Shown here: in pieces, positions 11,301-21,541 of the stretch | Position numbering within the stretch: the first letter of the stretch is position 1 | Layout of the letters: each line of letters starts with the position of its first letter | Assembly (NCBI GenBank): GCA_037953745.1 | Contig: JBAKBP010007924.1 | Location: 31,449-95,448, forward strand | Direction of reading: 5' to 3' | Length of the DNA stretch: 64,000 nt | Origin: Lithodes maja | Taxonomy: Eukaryota; Arthropoda; Malacostraca; Decapoda; Lithodidae | Notes under the pieces: generated by a model | What the model was told of the DNA's origin: nothing | Database searches by the model: none | What the model saw: only the letters and a program-made list of their open reading frames with translations | Position numbers and translations under genes: made by a program

Positions 11301-12119
11301 CAGGCAGATGTCGTCACAAGGAATGTGGGGGTGCGCATGTACGGTATCGGCGGGGAAGCCTTAGCTATAATGAACTGTGGGAGTGACTGCACGGGTGGTA
11401 CTGATTGTCCCTCTCATGACCTGGCTGTTCTAGGGACGAAGGTGGAGAAGGAGGGAGACTACAGGTTAGAAGCTGCGGTCTCGGCTGGGTTGTGGGAGGG
11501 CACAAGGCATGTTGTTCGTGGAGACGGTGCAAGGCAGTTATTTACTAGGCTATGGCAGTACTTTCGCATGTTTGTTGCTTCTCCAGGCCTGAGGTACGGG
11601 GTAGAATCCGACATGCAGGCTGGAGATAGTGCAAGGCTCAGTTTAATTCCCTGCCGTATAAATCCTGCTCGACAGCCTATGGTGCAAGCAGAGCTGGATT
11701 ACGTGTGGACGAAGGATCTGAGGGATAAGGAATGTCGTGAGTGGTCGTTGCGTGTAACTTTGTCCGAGCGCGCTAAAGAGGTATGTGGTTTTGTTGTGGA
11801 CGGGAGTACCTACCAGTGCAATGATATGCCCTACGGACTTAAGAATGCACCAGCAACGTGTCAGAGCCTGATGAATGAAAGTGAAAAGGACAATGATGCG
11901 CTGGGGCATTTCGAGATCTATGTTCCAGCCTATGGTCCGGTCGGTGTAGTTTACCCAGATCATTACCCTCTCAAGATCTTGGACCCGTTTCACAATCGGA
12001 ATATGAGGCTGACCAGGTGGTCACTAAGGTTATTGGTATATAACCTGGACATAAGCCATATTGCCGGTTGTGACAACGAGGTTGCATGTGGTCGTTCAGG
12101 GGTATATGATCCTGGGTAA
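8304..12119 (+). CDS. Gag-protease polyprotein with vestigial RT and RNase H (gypsy-A copy 1)
   Basis: A continuous ORF of 1271 codons from the first ATG (8304); the frame is also open upstream through a TTG at 8289. Regions by residue from that ATG: about 30-80 SAP-like helical segment; 80-160 proline-rich; 165-235 charged coiled coil built of repeated RxQExE modules; 240-410 capsid-like gag domain; about 475-491 one CCHC zinc knuckle (CX2CX4HX4C); about 562 aspartic protease motif DTGASQ. After a long unrecognised stretch there is a short RT piece (about 1155-1190, MPYGLKNAPAT) followed closely by the end of RNase H (about 1215-1270, around RLTRWSL and HIAG). The RT catalytic YVDD, the core RNase H and the integrase are absent. 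Gag would package RNA and the protease would cut the polyprotein. RT and integration must come from elsewhere. Confidence 0.9.
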   Translation: MSGPSTDEEREMLSEEVPLVTSEEDARLFVSKQYHVTEERLTGVNVYGLHLIAKVLGLSNVGGMSKGELISWVLRGRHGVSEERAFGGVPPQIPSHSTPTVPSTQLPEVSTLPQRDEHWKIGVPSGGAYGGSPVLAPPPSVVAAPSSGLSPEMIFKLELAKMENEARKQEIEAKNEARKQEIEAESRRQENETRRHEIEVRRHEAELRYDSEKYCAQIDLDKTRAESTGIRMGREGQVREQSLSHLVKLVPAFSETEVTEFFNRFEKKCREHNWPEEKWAALVSSRLTGKGLKAYDALPLESCIDYPVLKRAVLRAYELQPETYRLKFRGVTKTREATFLEHARDLKDALANWTRSEKAETAEQLTELFLLEQFYKCTGADMTLTIKEKNPKTLQEAAEMADLRLSLIRGCGSAQRSEAGNKGRDTPPPRVSDIHYANKYKSYDTKTDHKTNTVPFKKGPGPSQYQGKPRGELECYLCHEKGHFARVCPSKPPTAAVSLACNIGVSPKSSEFARGSSSEAEAQPMQKHLRGSNPAQDVFCDHRGRGCVMWAGRKHGVEVLRDTGASQTLMNNLTGYPINAARVVVVQGINATRSYPLVRLELEVDGVARELDVGIVEKLPVEGVDLLLGNDFAMPASEVLPLVVAERPADVSGGEQECVERCQAQPMACAVTRARAAKVSQPSPPSSDQRRNDQQEEAKAGVGFKSFDSAALLGDSVLAPMLESGEAPGPVTASEEVGPEETPRQQRCTRREERVAQFDIGEGLGLLRKHLDKLVPSDICKLQLEDPEVQKCGNGAVEIKHEDGEACHVNLLEEFVRQPPEQPTVPALVCRGQGGEGEGGSRAQVEESRDCHVSAKQWAGDTSLVAVEVLEHLPEQQCAALQHQLGSYPTGRAEPLSLTTRAVRDVPQAGHVTVKRPLASLFRWFKVGDEALAWLPGQGRPMAAKGGGQKEDIEQIGRVGCGIAVPGRHIASQCCSSLMQQPYHRPTVSGHVAKSGDAAQADVVTRNVGVRMYGIGGEALAIMNCGSDCTGGTDCPSHDLAVLGTKVEKEGDYRLEAAVSAGLWEGTRHVVRGDGARQLFTRLWQYFRMFVASPGLRYGVESDMQAGDSARLSLIPCRINPARQPMVQAELDYVWTKDLRDKECREWSLRVTLSERAKEVCGFVVDGSTYQCNDMPYGLKNAPATCQSLMNESEKDNDALGHFEIYVPAYGPVGVVYPDHYPLKILDPFHNRNMRLTRWSLRLLVYNLDISHIAGCDNEVACGRSGVYDPG

Positions 12120-12609
12120 ATTGACACCCGGGTAGCCTCCTGCTTTGGTTTGAGTAGTATTTTGCGCTTGGTGCTTGTTGGCTCGCGGTTGTAGCCCAGC
12201 GTATTGGGTCGTAAAGCAGGATTGTTGAGCGTTTGGTATAGAAGAAAATAGGCTGCCCTTATAGTGCAGCCGGAAAAAACATATTAAAATATAAAAATCA
12301 TATAAAAACTCTTTCTTTTTGATGAAGATAATTGTATAAGTTTGTCATAGCCTATAAAGTGTTTGAGTAGTCCACGAACTATCAAACGGCTGAGCTGTTG
12401 TAAGCTCGCTCTGGGAGCATGATATTATGTCTTTTACTATTGTTGGGAGGAGTTATGAAATGTGATTTTTTTTTTTTTTTATAAGATGTGTTTTAGTGAT
12501 AAACTCAGCGTTGTTTTAGTGCCATGCGGTCGCTGGGTGTGAGGGGTTTGATGGGGTTCTGTATATCAGATTTTAGCTCAGGGTTGAGCAAGTAAAATCT
12601 TGGGGGAGG
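12120..12609 (+). other. Gypsy-A copy 1 non-coding 3' region with polypurine tract
   Basis: About 490 bp between the ORF stop and the 3' LTR, with no convincing ORF. It ends in TTGGGGGAGG at about 12600-12609, directly before the LTR start, which is the expected polypurine tract for plus-strand priming. Copy 2 has the same tract before 56720. Confidence 0.75.
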
Positions 12610-14448
12610 TGTGACGCATGTCGAGTATGAGCATGCTGTACAGAACGCCCAGTCAGGCCCCACCCTCGCTAGGATCGTCAGGGCAGGAACTTTGGCTGTA
12701 GTCTGTGTAGAGTTTCCTAACTCAGTTTATGTGAACCGTTGTACTATAAGTATTATCATTATGTATTTTGTTTTCTTCTAAGTCAACGAGTTCTATTTTA
12801 TATCATTAGATATAAGTATTGTGTGTGGGATTTATATATATATAATGATGCGAAGAGAGAGAGAGTTATGTAACGGAGGACAGTGTGCGCGCCACGAGGT
12901 GTGTAGGCCTCACTCCCTCCTCCCTCCTTCCCCCCTCCCTCCCCCCTCATCAAGAGCGTGGGAATCCTTTGTCGATCCCAGATTGAGAGAGCGAATGTGA
13001 CGTCATGATTGCCGTTATGCTCGCTACGGGGCCGAGTATAAAAAGGGAGGTCTCGCCATTTTTAGATCAGAACTCATCAGGCAAAGCGACCTCTCATATC
13101 CCTTGCAACTATCCATATTCTTCCGACTGATGTGAACTTTCTCTACTCTCTGAACAGCCTATCTTCTCCTCTTCTCGTCCCTTTATAACCTCAATGACCC
13201 CTTTGGTGCAGATTTAGTCAGCCAAAGTATTATCGCTTGAGTTCTCACGAGATAAGTGCCTGTTAGATAGCCTATTTTTGGAAGGGTTAACTAGAATAGG
13301 ATTGATTGATGTTTGTTGCACTCGTATATGTATTTCCCTGTGTACTATTATTCATGTTCCTGTTTTCTGCTGGTTTAGGTAATGCTAGACTGGGATAGGG
13401 TTCCTCGAGTTGTGATTTCCTATGAGTGCTAGGTTGGTTGAACCAGCACAATTGCAACGGAGACGTGGGAAGCCTAGGGGGTCTTTTTGATTGTGTACCG
13501 TGGGAGTTTAGCACTGTGTTGCGAGTGAGGGCTTTTGCCTGTGCCACCCAACACTGTGCTATCTCATTTGCTTGACTTTGAGAGGATCGCCAGGAGAGAA
13601 CCAGATACTAGTGATCTGGATCTCTCAAGAGAGCATCCCGTCAATTACCGTAATTTGGCCGCACAGTCTTAAGGACCTCGCTAGGCTACGAGCCGCTTGC
13701 TCAGCCATTGTCTCTTAACCTTAGATATCCCAGCTAGACTTTGCTCGACCAGCAGATACAGTATAGTATTGAAGCTTCTCCTTATGTATATTATTGTTTA
13801 AGCACTATTGATTTCATGTGTGGCACGCTTAGCTACTTCAGAGATTAGTGGCCCACGAGCACAATCTTAGTAGGCTATTGCCAGTGCATTGTCGGAGTAC
13901 TTCTTCTTAATGTTTGCCATATCCTATTGCTTATTCTTATAATTCTTCTTATGTCAATTTAAAGCCTTTAATTACCAGTGAGTTATTCATTAAATTGCTG
14001 TTCAAAATCCGATACTTACTTCTTACGAGTATTCGAGAAGCATCTAACTTATCAGAAGATTCCTTGCTTGATGCTCGAGGACTATTGTTTAACGTAACGT
14101 AATAGTGCCGATCCGAAGTAGAGGGTGGAGGACTTCTTAAGTTCTTAGTTCAAGGGTGGATTACTTCGGCTTCGGCCAACACTATTCTTTAGTGTTGTAG
14201 TACTTTCTTCTTTGTTTGATTGTTGACCAGACTAGATAACTCCCGTCTTGCTATTAGTCTGTTGTGTGAAACGCTAGTACCGAGTTCTTGTATACCCCGT
14301 TATAGCAGATAGAACTCTGGAGGGTAGTGGCGTTTTTTGTTCGGCTGGCAGTACTCTGGGGTTGGGATCGTGTGTTTCCGTTGTGGCAGCGAGCCATACT
14401 CGAGTCCTGTGTAAGAGCCCTAGTGTACCCGAGTGCCCGGTCGTAACA
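12610..14448 (+). repeat. Gypsy-A copy 1, 3' LTR
   Basis: Same length and, by eye, the same sequence as 6251-8089. It is followed directly by the duplicated ATAT and then BEL sequence, fixing the boundary. Confidence 0.95.
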
Positions 14449-14492
14449 ATATACAGGAGCTATATACAGAGAACAAAAAAAGGACATCGAAG

Positions 14493-15347
14493 TCAAAGAT
14501 CACCTTGTTTGATCTTTGATCTCCAAAGATCCACGGAACTCATAGCTGCCCTCCTTTTGGGACGAGCGCCACCTGAAGCCTGAGGAGGAGCATCCTTCTC
14601 ATCATCAGCTGGCCCACCTTGAGGAGCACTGTCACCAGCACTCTCCTGCGGAGGGGTATCAGTAGAGACACCAGGATCATCCGGCAGTTCTACATCCTGC
14701 TCCAAGGGACTGGGCGAGTAGTAACCCCAGTTGAAGTTCGTATTCTAGCAACCCTTATAAGACCATCAATGCCCTGGAACAAATCGATAATCCTCCCAAG
14801 CTTCCAAAATAACCTAGGACGCTCATCATGAATCGGGACGATATCCCCGATACGAGGCCATCGTTGATTCGTCCCTTTGATCTTATTAGAGTGATGCTCG
14901 CGAAGAGACAGCAAATATTCTTTGGTCCACCGTTTCCATAGATCGTCTGACACCTTGTTCACATACTGGAAGCGACGATGTGTGGTGTCAGCATTGCCAA
15001 ACGTAGGGTCATGCAGATCTTCGTCATTTACTGACGATCTAGGAAAGGTATTAAGGGTTCATCCACGTGTTAGCATAGAAGGCGAAATGGGTAAGAGGTC
15101 TTCAACATCTGCCGAGGTATAGGTCAAGGGCCTGTCGTTGACTGTCATCTCAATCTCTATTAAGATGGTTTGCAACTCCCGTCTGGTCACCATTGCCCTT
15201 CCTAATACCTTCTTCATGGCAGATTTGATGATACCGATAGTTCTCTCCCAAATCGCTCCGAACCATGGTGCACGTGCTGGTATAAATTTCCACTGACAAC
15301 CCTTTCCAGTGAGGGTAGCCACAACCTGCGGGTCATCCATTAACCTC
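14493..15347 (-). pseudogene. BEL/Pao integrase, core end and C-terminal part
   Basis: The minus-strand 3' end of BEL pol. It contains the part of the integrase core with the PWFGAIWERTI block, including the third catalytic acidic residue (E), and the C-terminal region with GDIVPIHDE and a charged tail ending near WRSKIKQGDL. At least one frameshift lies near 14690-14705. Reading enters from 17217-17375 across the TTAA composite; with the insertion and one TTAA ignored, the frame continues without a break. This shows the insertion point is inside the integrase core. Confidence 0.8.
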
Positions 15348-15351
15348 TTAA

Positions 15352-15442
15352 CCCGGGAACTGCGGGGAGACTCTTAAGAGTTCCCCCGGCGGACTGCGGG
15401 AAGACTTTTAAGAGTCAGAGAAAAAAAAATCAACTTTACATC

Positions 15443-15480
<38 letters not shown>

Positions 15481-15963
15481 CCCCTGGGCCATGCAAAATA
15501 TCACTCCTCTACCTCCCCTCCTTCCCCACTTTCCTCCCCTCCTTCAGTTATCACCTATTTTCCCTGTTATTCCCTTATTCTGAGGTATATTTTCGTGCTA
15601 ACATTAGCGAGTTGCAAGCAGGGCATTGTCATCAGTGTAAGCAAGCGAGTGCAAGAGAGAGAGAGAGAGAGTATCGATCGACTGTGTCTCAGTGGCCTTG
15701 GGGGAAATTGGCGGGAAAGCAGGTTGCCTCACCCATACATTATATAACTCGCGGCCTGTATCTCCGATTTTGACCATCCAAACGCTGTTTTCACTGGTTT
15801 TATTGTTGTTTCAGGTTAATACCTTTATAATCAACCCATAATAGGTGCGTATGGATAAGTATTAATGCTATTTATGGTAAAATGAATATTTTAGTGATGG
15901 AAACAGCTCAAATACGTCAGCACAGGCGGACGTTTCTAATTACCCCCATGCGCACTCCTTAGG
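15352..15963 (+). mobile_element. E1a, TTAA-target MITE
   Basis: A 612-bp copy with the CCCGGGAACTGCGG end at the left and a CATGCGCACTCCTTAGG end at the right, followed by TTAA (15964-15967). Its interior includes palindromic CTCTTAAGAGT near the left end, a poly(T) run at about 15448-15480 and an AG microsatellite at about 15654-15670. Confidence 0.8.
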
Positions 15964-15967
15964 TTAA

Positions 15968-17212
15968 GTGCGCATGGGGGTAATTAGACACCTCTGCCTG
16001 TGCGCATGTATTTGAGCTGTTTCCATCACTAAAATATTCATTTTACCATAAATAGCATTAGCCTAACAAGTGCGCATGGGGTAATTGAAAACGTCCCCCT
16101 GTGCTGACGTATTTGAGGTGTTTCCGTCACTAAAATATTCATTGTACCATTAATAGCATTAATAATTATCCATATGCGCATATTATGGGTTGATTATAAA
16201 GGTATTAACCTGAAACAACAATAAAACGAGTGAAAACAGCGTTTGGATGGTCAAAATCGGAGATATAGCCCGCGAGTTGTATAATGTATGGGTGAGGCAA
16301 ACTGCTTTCCCGACAATTTCCCCCAAGGCCACTGAGACACAGTCGATCGATACTCTCTCTCTCTCTCTTGCACTCGCTTGCCATCAGTGATGACAACACC
16401 CTGCTTGCAACTCGCTAATGTTAGCACGAAAATATACCTCAGAATAAGGGAATAATAGGGAAAATAGGTGATAACTGAAGGAGAGGAGGAAAGTGGGGAA
16501 GGAGGGGAGGTAGAGGACTGAGATTTTGCATGGTCCAGGGGCCAAAAAAAAATAAAAAAATAAAAAAATAAAAATAAAAAAATATTTTGTTTTCGATGTC
16601 AAAAGTTGATTTTTTATTTTACTTACTCTCAAGAGTCTTCCCGCAGTCCGCCGGGGGAACTCTTAAGAGTCTCCCCGCAGCTCCCGGGTTAATACTTATC
16701 CATATGCGCCTATTATAGGTTGATTGTAAAGGTATTAACCTGTTACAACAATAAAACGAGTGAAAACAGCGTTTGGATGGTCAAAATCGGCGATACAGGC
16801 CGCGAGTTACATAATGTATGGGTGAGGGAAGCTCCTTTCCCGCCAATTTCCCCCAAGGCCACTGAAACACTGTCGATCGATACTCTCTCTCTCTCTCTCT
16901 CTTGCACTCGCTTGCTAACAGTGATGACAATGCCCTGCTTGCAACTCGCTAATGTTAGCACGAAAATATACCTCAGAATAAGGGAATAACAGGGAAAATA
17001 GGTGATAACTGAAGGAGGGCAGGAAAGTGGGGAAGGAGGGGAGGTAGAGGACTGATATTTTGCATGGCCCAAGGGCAAAAAAAACAAAAAATAAAAAAAT
17101 AAATATTTTTTTTTTTCGATGTTTAAAATTGATTTTTTTTTTTCTCTGACTCTTAAGAGTCTTCCCGCAGTCCGCCGGGGGAACTCTTAAGAGTCTTCCC
17201 GCAGTTCCCGGG
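15968..17212 (-). mobile_element. E1c, TTAA-target MITE split by E1b
   Basis: Starts with GTGCGCATGGGGGTAATTAG immediately after the TTAA of E1a and ends GCAGTTCCCGGG at 17212. Its sequence without E1b is about 610 bp, the family length. The first few bases of its left terminus are missing or shared with E1a, so E1a and E1c are fused head to head. Confidence 0.75.
16062..16688 (-). mobile_element. E1b, TTAA-target MITE nested in E1c
   Basis: A 627-bp copy starting CCTAACAAGTGCGCATGGG and ending GCAGCTCCCGGG, followed by TTAA (16689-16692). The left flank is TTAG (16058-16061), a one-base decay of TTAA. The uninterrupted target (GCATTAATACTTATCC) is visible in the related copy at 29095-29110. 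Confidence 0.85.
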
Positions 17213-17216
17213 TTAA

Positions 17217-19726
17217 ACTCTGGAGATATTTAGAGGCCCCGACAAAACAAGTCGCATTATCGCTCATAATAATTTGAGGGAAACCATTGCGGCCTGCAAA
17301 GCGTCTTAGAGTATGCAAAAAACCCTCACTGGACGGGTCGTCAATCAATTCAATATGAATCGCTCTGGTTACCGCTCATGTGAATAGAACGGCATATACC
17401 TTTATGATATTACCGGGCGATTCTCTAACATGCATCGCTCCAGTGTAGTCTACCCCGGTTACCTGAAATGATTCAGTCCTTTGTTCCCTGAACTCAGGTA
17501 AGGGAGGTAGATCAACTGGGGAGTATGGCTTACCCTGTAATCTTTTACAGATAGTACAGCTATTGTGGATCCCTTTAATTGTTTGTCGCATCTTTGGGAT
17601 CCACCAACGTTGTCACATATACGCCAGAACATAATTTACGCCAAAATGTAGGCAGGTCCTATGGCATTGGCGAATCAACAGTTTGGTAATCAAATGAGAG
17701 GAGCTAAGGAGGACAGGATATTTCGCAGAATCAATAATGTCCGCCTTTTGTATCCTGCCTCTGCACTTAATTATGCCTCCTTCCATATATAATCCTAGCT
17801 GCCTCATTAAGTTAGAGGGTTTGGCCTTTGACTCCTTGCTCAGGATTTGATGTTCAGTAGGATAAGATTCCTTTTGTACTAAACATATTAGTTTCGCTTC
17901 TGCTGATCTCAATTCATTGAGTCTGATATGCTTCGAATCTTCACTAAGGAAAGACCCGTGAGCCCGACTTCTCATGTTGTTACTGAAACGGTATATCCAT
18001 GCAAATACCCGTATTACCTGATCATAGCTGCCGTAACGTTCCCATTCTACCAACTTGTTATCCTGATGTGTAGTACTCACATTCGAACTACTTAACACAT
18101 CATCTTGGGGCCGACTTGAAGGATCAGATACGCATTCCCTGAAATCCTGAGGCCATTCAGTTGGAGATGTAAGCCATGGAGGTCCATGCCACCAAATAGA
18201 GGACGACATAAACTGTTGCGCCGAGATCCCCCGGGAAACGATGTCACTGGGGTTATCCCCGGTGCTCACATAGCGAAATTTAGCTGTAGGAACTAAGTTA
18301 TGGATCTCATCAGTGCGATTAGAGACATAAACAGGTAACACTTTCTGGCTGTGTACCCATGAAAGTGCTATTTGACTGTCGCTCCAGACATAGACATTAT
18401 TAATCTGAAGTATGGCTGTATAAGCATCCAGTGTAAACTTTATTAGACGAGCAGACAGAAGCAATGCAGTAAGTTCTAATTTAGGAACTGTAATCTTCTT
18501 TATAGGGGCTACTTTGGCCTTTGCTATAGCCAGTGTCGCTTCACTACCACTGCATATATATATATATGGCAGTACTGTACGCACTATTACTAGCATCAGA
18601 AAAGGCATGTAGATCCACCTGTTGACCACTAATAACCTGACAATTAGTTGGACCTTGCAACATGTGGAAAGGTCCGACCGAATCAACCGCCAAGTATCTT
18701 GTAACTCAGTCGGGAGGGGCGTGTCCCAATCTAGTTTTAGCCGCCACAGTTGCTGTAAAAACATACGAGCACGGATAGTTACAGGCAGCAAAAAAGATCA
18801 AACAACCTCGCTGACAAGCTTAAGCAGTTTCGCTTGGTCATAAGCTCACTGCCGCATGGGGTGTGACAGAAGGAAATACAATCTGTGGTAGTGTCCCATT
18901 TGTGGCCTAAAAACTTTACCTCACTATTCTCAGTAGCTACACCGTCAGAAGCAAATTGACCTTTCAAAAGACCACTATTAGTGGCCCATTCTCTTAGGTA
19001 TAAATGAGCCTTGGCAAATATATTGCAGATCTCCCAGCATCTCTTGAGCAATAAATCTTCACCGTCTCCAGTGCCTTGAAGATTGTCCACATAGATCCCC
19101 TGCTTGATCTCATTCTTGAAGTCAGGATCTAGTCCAGCCTCCTCAAGATGACGCAAGATAGTAGCGTTGAGAAGGAACTGGGAACAGGTTGCCCCGAATA
19201 AGACGACTCTGAACCTGTAGACCAGATACTCTGAATCTAGATCCATTGGGTCCCGTGGCCATAAAAATCTTGTTGAGTCCCTGTCTTCACGATGGAGTTG
19301 AAACATCAGGAAGGCCTTCTCAATATCGGCGACCCATGCAAACTTATGACATCTGAAGCGCAACATAATTTACGCGAGATCAGAGACCAGGGACGGACCC
19401 GTGTATAGACAATCATTCAGACTATAGGAGCGATCACTGGAATTAGCAGAGCAGTCATACAAAATACGAACAGGAGTGGTGGAACTGTCCTTTTTAATCC
19501 CATGGTGAGCAAGGTAATGGATGTTATCCCCATACTCACTGAGATCTACTCTCTCCACAAATCCACATTGTACCTGCTCGGCTAAAACTGCCGCATAAGT
19601 CTCGCAATAATTTGGATCCTTGACAAACTGCTTCTGAAGGCCACGTAACCTACCAAGTGCTAGATGGAAATTAGTAGGCAATTTACTCTTGTTATCATTC
19701 CAAGGAAGCCTTACCACATAGGCCTA
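17217..19726 (-). pseudogene. BEL/Pao RT, RNase H and integrase N-terminal region
   Basis: Minus-strand pol continuing from gag-protease in the same frame. RT comes first (about 19717 down to 18780; KFAWVADIEKAF motif A, near 19320). The motif-C box reads YVDN rather than YVDD, near 19085-19096, so a catalytic aspartate has been replaced. RNase H follows (about 18560-18200; WSDSQIALSWVH near 18390-18350). The zinc-binding integrase N-terminus and start of the core are at about 17591-17217 (SCTICKRLQG, VDYTGAM). In-frame stops occur at 19724, 19370, 17613 and 17376, and there is a frameshift near 18785. The missing catalytic residue plus the stops make this copy dead. Confidence 0.88.
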
Positions 19727-21541
19727 CTGACCCCTGCCAGAGTCATACGTTACAGTCTCTTCATACGAGCTTAACGCTAGCTTGGACTCACGATCAAGTT
19801 CATGTGGGTCAATTCCAATATTGTCCAAGTCCCATAGCTTATCTATATCAGTACATGTATTATCAGGCACATTTGGCCTAATATATTTATCTATGGGGCT
19901 TACTGCTACCTTGAGGACCGTAACCACCTCCACCTGTGTGTCTGGAGAGGAAGTGGCATAGGATCCAGAAATGGCATACCCTTGGATCGTGGGGAGCATT
20001 ATTAGCTTATCTACCCGCCGATATCCAGGGTGAACCAGGTCGTAGTAATAATCAGCTCCGACCAGTAGCATAATACCATTGTTAGCAGAGAGTTGATCAT
20101 CAGCCAGTTTATAACCCTTGCTTCTGAGATATTTCAAATGTGGTTGAATCTCTGATGCTATATAGAAACTGGGTAGTGTGTCGACCACAACAGCCTTGAT
20201 GGGACATACCTTTCTTCTACAAACATAGGAAATCTCCACGATATCATAGTCACTGGAATCTATTTCACCAGTGAAACCATGGAGACACAAATTCTCTTGA
20301 CCCTTGCTGGTACACTTGAGGTGGGGTAATGATGACCGCAGAACGAATGACCTCTGTGAGCACTGGTCAAGTAAGGTGCGCGTCATTATAGGCTTATTAT
20401 TACTCCCCACTACTGGCAGCATCATAGTAGGAAGCAATTGACATTCTCGAGAAGCAATGGACATAGCAGATACTTTATCACCCTCGCTCTTATCTTTCTC
20501 ATGTGACTCTTTGGGGGTTCTCCCCTTTTCTTTGCCGTCGTGCCGATCAGACTGGGTGCAAAGGGAAAACCAATGTTTCCCCTTGCAATACTTACAAAGT
20601 TTGATGTAGGAATTGGTGCAATTACTGTTGAAGTGGTCTCTTGCCAGACAGCTGGTACATAACTTAAGCGATTTAGCCTTGCCAATCTTCTGTGTAGCCT
20701 TAGGATACTTAGGACACTGATACCACAGATGACCGTGGACACTGCACAACTTACAACCTAATGATATTGGCCTTTTCTGTTTAGGAGAAGTCTGTACCGG
20801 GAAAGCTGCAGTGGATGGCGACATCTCCACTTGTTGGTAGTGTCCAGTACTCTCCATATTGAAGACTTCAGTCTGGTACACCTGCACCAACGCTTCCAAG
20901 TTTAGTGGAGAGTCGCTTAGTTGACGTCTTACGATTTCCTTTAGGGGAGAGGGTATCTTATTCAAGATATTTACACAAAATATTTCCTCCTTGGTGATGG
21001 CCATTGTCTCCATAGATCGGAGGAGGCTCTCAAAGGAGGCATAGTACTCCTTTAGGTCCGTCACATCATAGGATGGAGGATCTAGAGTGAAGAATTTAGT
21101 AATTAACGCGGTCTTGATGACTTCCACTCTCCCGTAAGTTCTCTTCAGCAACTCCACTGCAGACTCGTAGCTGGTAGCTTCTAGCTTGTACCCATCGATC
21201 AACTTCAATGCCTCCCCTTTCAATTGGCCACAGAGATATGTGAACCTTTGGATGGATGTGAGTGTTTTATTCTGATGGACGGAACACTCAAAGATATCCC
21301 AAAATCCAGTCCAGGTAGCTGAATCCCCGGAAAAGGTAGGCAAAGTAAGCTTCGGCAGGTTAAAGCCAGTCGCCTTTGGTGTACCGGTATCCTTAACAGG
21401 GGTTGATTCTTGTGTGGAAGATAGTCTGGCTAAGGCTGTATTAACGTCTTCAAAGTACTCAAGATCTGCTGACATTTCTTCTTCCACATCGTCAGTAATT
21501 GTCAATAAACCATATATATACCTGCTGAGCATAACTATCAT
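19724..21541 (-). pseudogene. BEL/Pao Gag and aspartic protease
   Basis: A 605-residue open frame, now ended by TAG at 19724-19726 where the intact polyprotein would continue. Residues about 45-210 match the DUF1759-type gag of BEL/Pao (LPKLTLPTFSGD, then WTGFWDIFE). Three cysteine-histidine knuckles follow at about 260-325 (CKLCSVHGHLWYQC, CTSCLARDHFNSNC, CKYCKGKHWFSLC). The protease (DUF1758 type) has its active-site stretch DQCSQRSF at about residue 390. The true start is uncertain, since the first methionine is preceded by no clear boundary. Gag would form particles and the protease would process the polyprotein. I call it a pseudogene because it is cut off from pol by a stop. Confidence 0.85.

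Larger units (their letters stand above)
6251..14448 (+). mobile_element. Gypsy-A copy 1: complete LTR element with collapsed pol
   Basis: A complete LTR retrotransposon of about 8.2 kb inserted into the BEL 3' region. LTRs are 6251-8089 and 12610-14448 (1839 bp each), and the target duplication is ATAT at 6247-6250 and 14449-14452. Between the LTRs are a candidate primer-binding site, one long gag-protease ORF with only remnants of RT and RNase H, about 490 bp of non-coding DNA and a polypurine tract. There is no integrase. A second copy lies at 50350-58571. The element must depend on a relative for RT and integrase, so it is best regarded as non-autonomous. Confidence 0.95.
15352..17212. 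mobile_element. Inverted composite of three TTAA-target elements (family E1)
   Basis: A 1861-bp block inserted in the BEL integrase, flanked by TTAA at 15348-15351 and 17213-17216. Both outer ends are the same terminus, CCCGGGAACTGCGGG. It consists of E1a (15352-15963), then in opposite orientation E1c (15968-16057 continued at 16693-17212), with E1b (16062-16688) nested inside E1c. None has coding capacity. Removing the block and one TTAA restores continuous integrase reading, so the outer unit behaved as one insertion. Confidence 0.85.
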
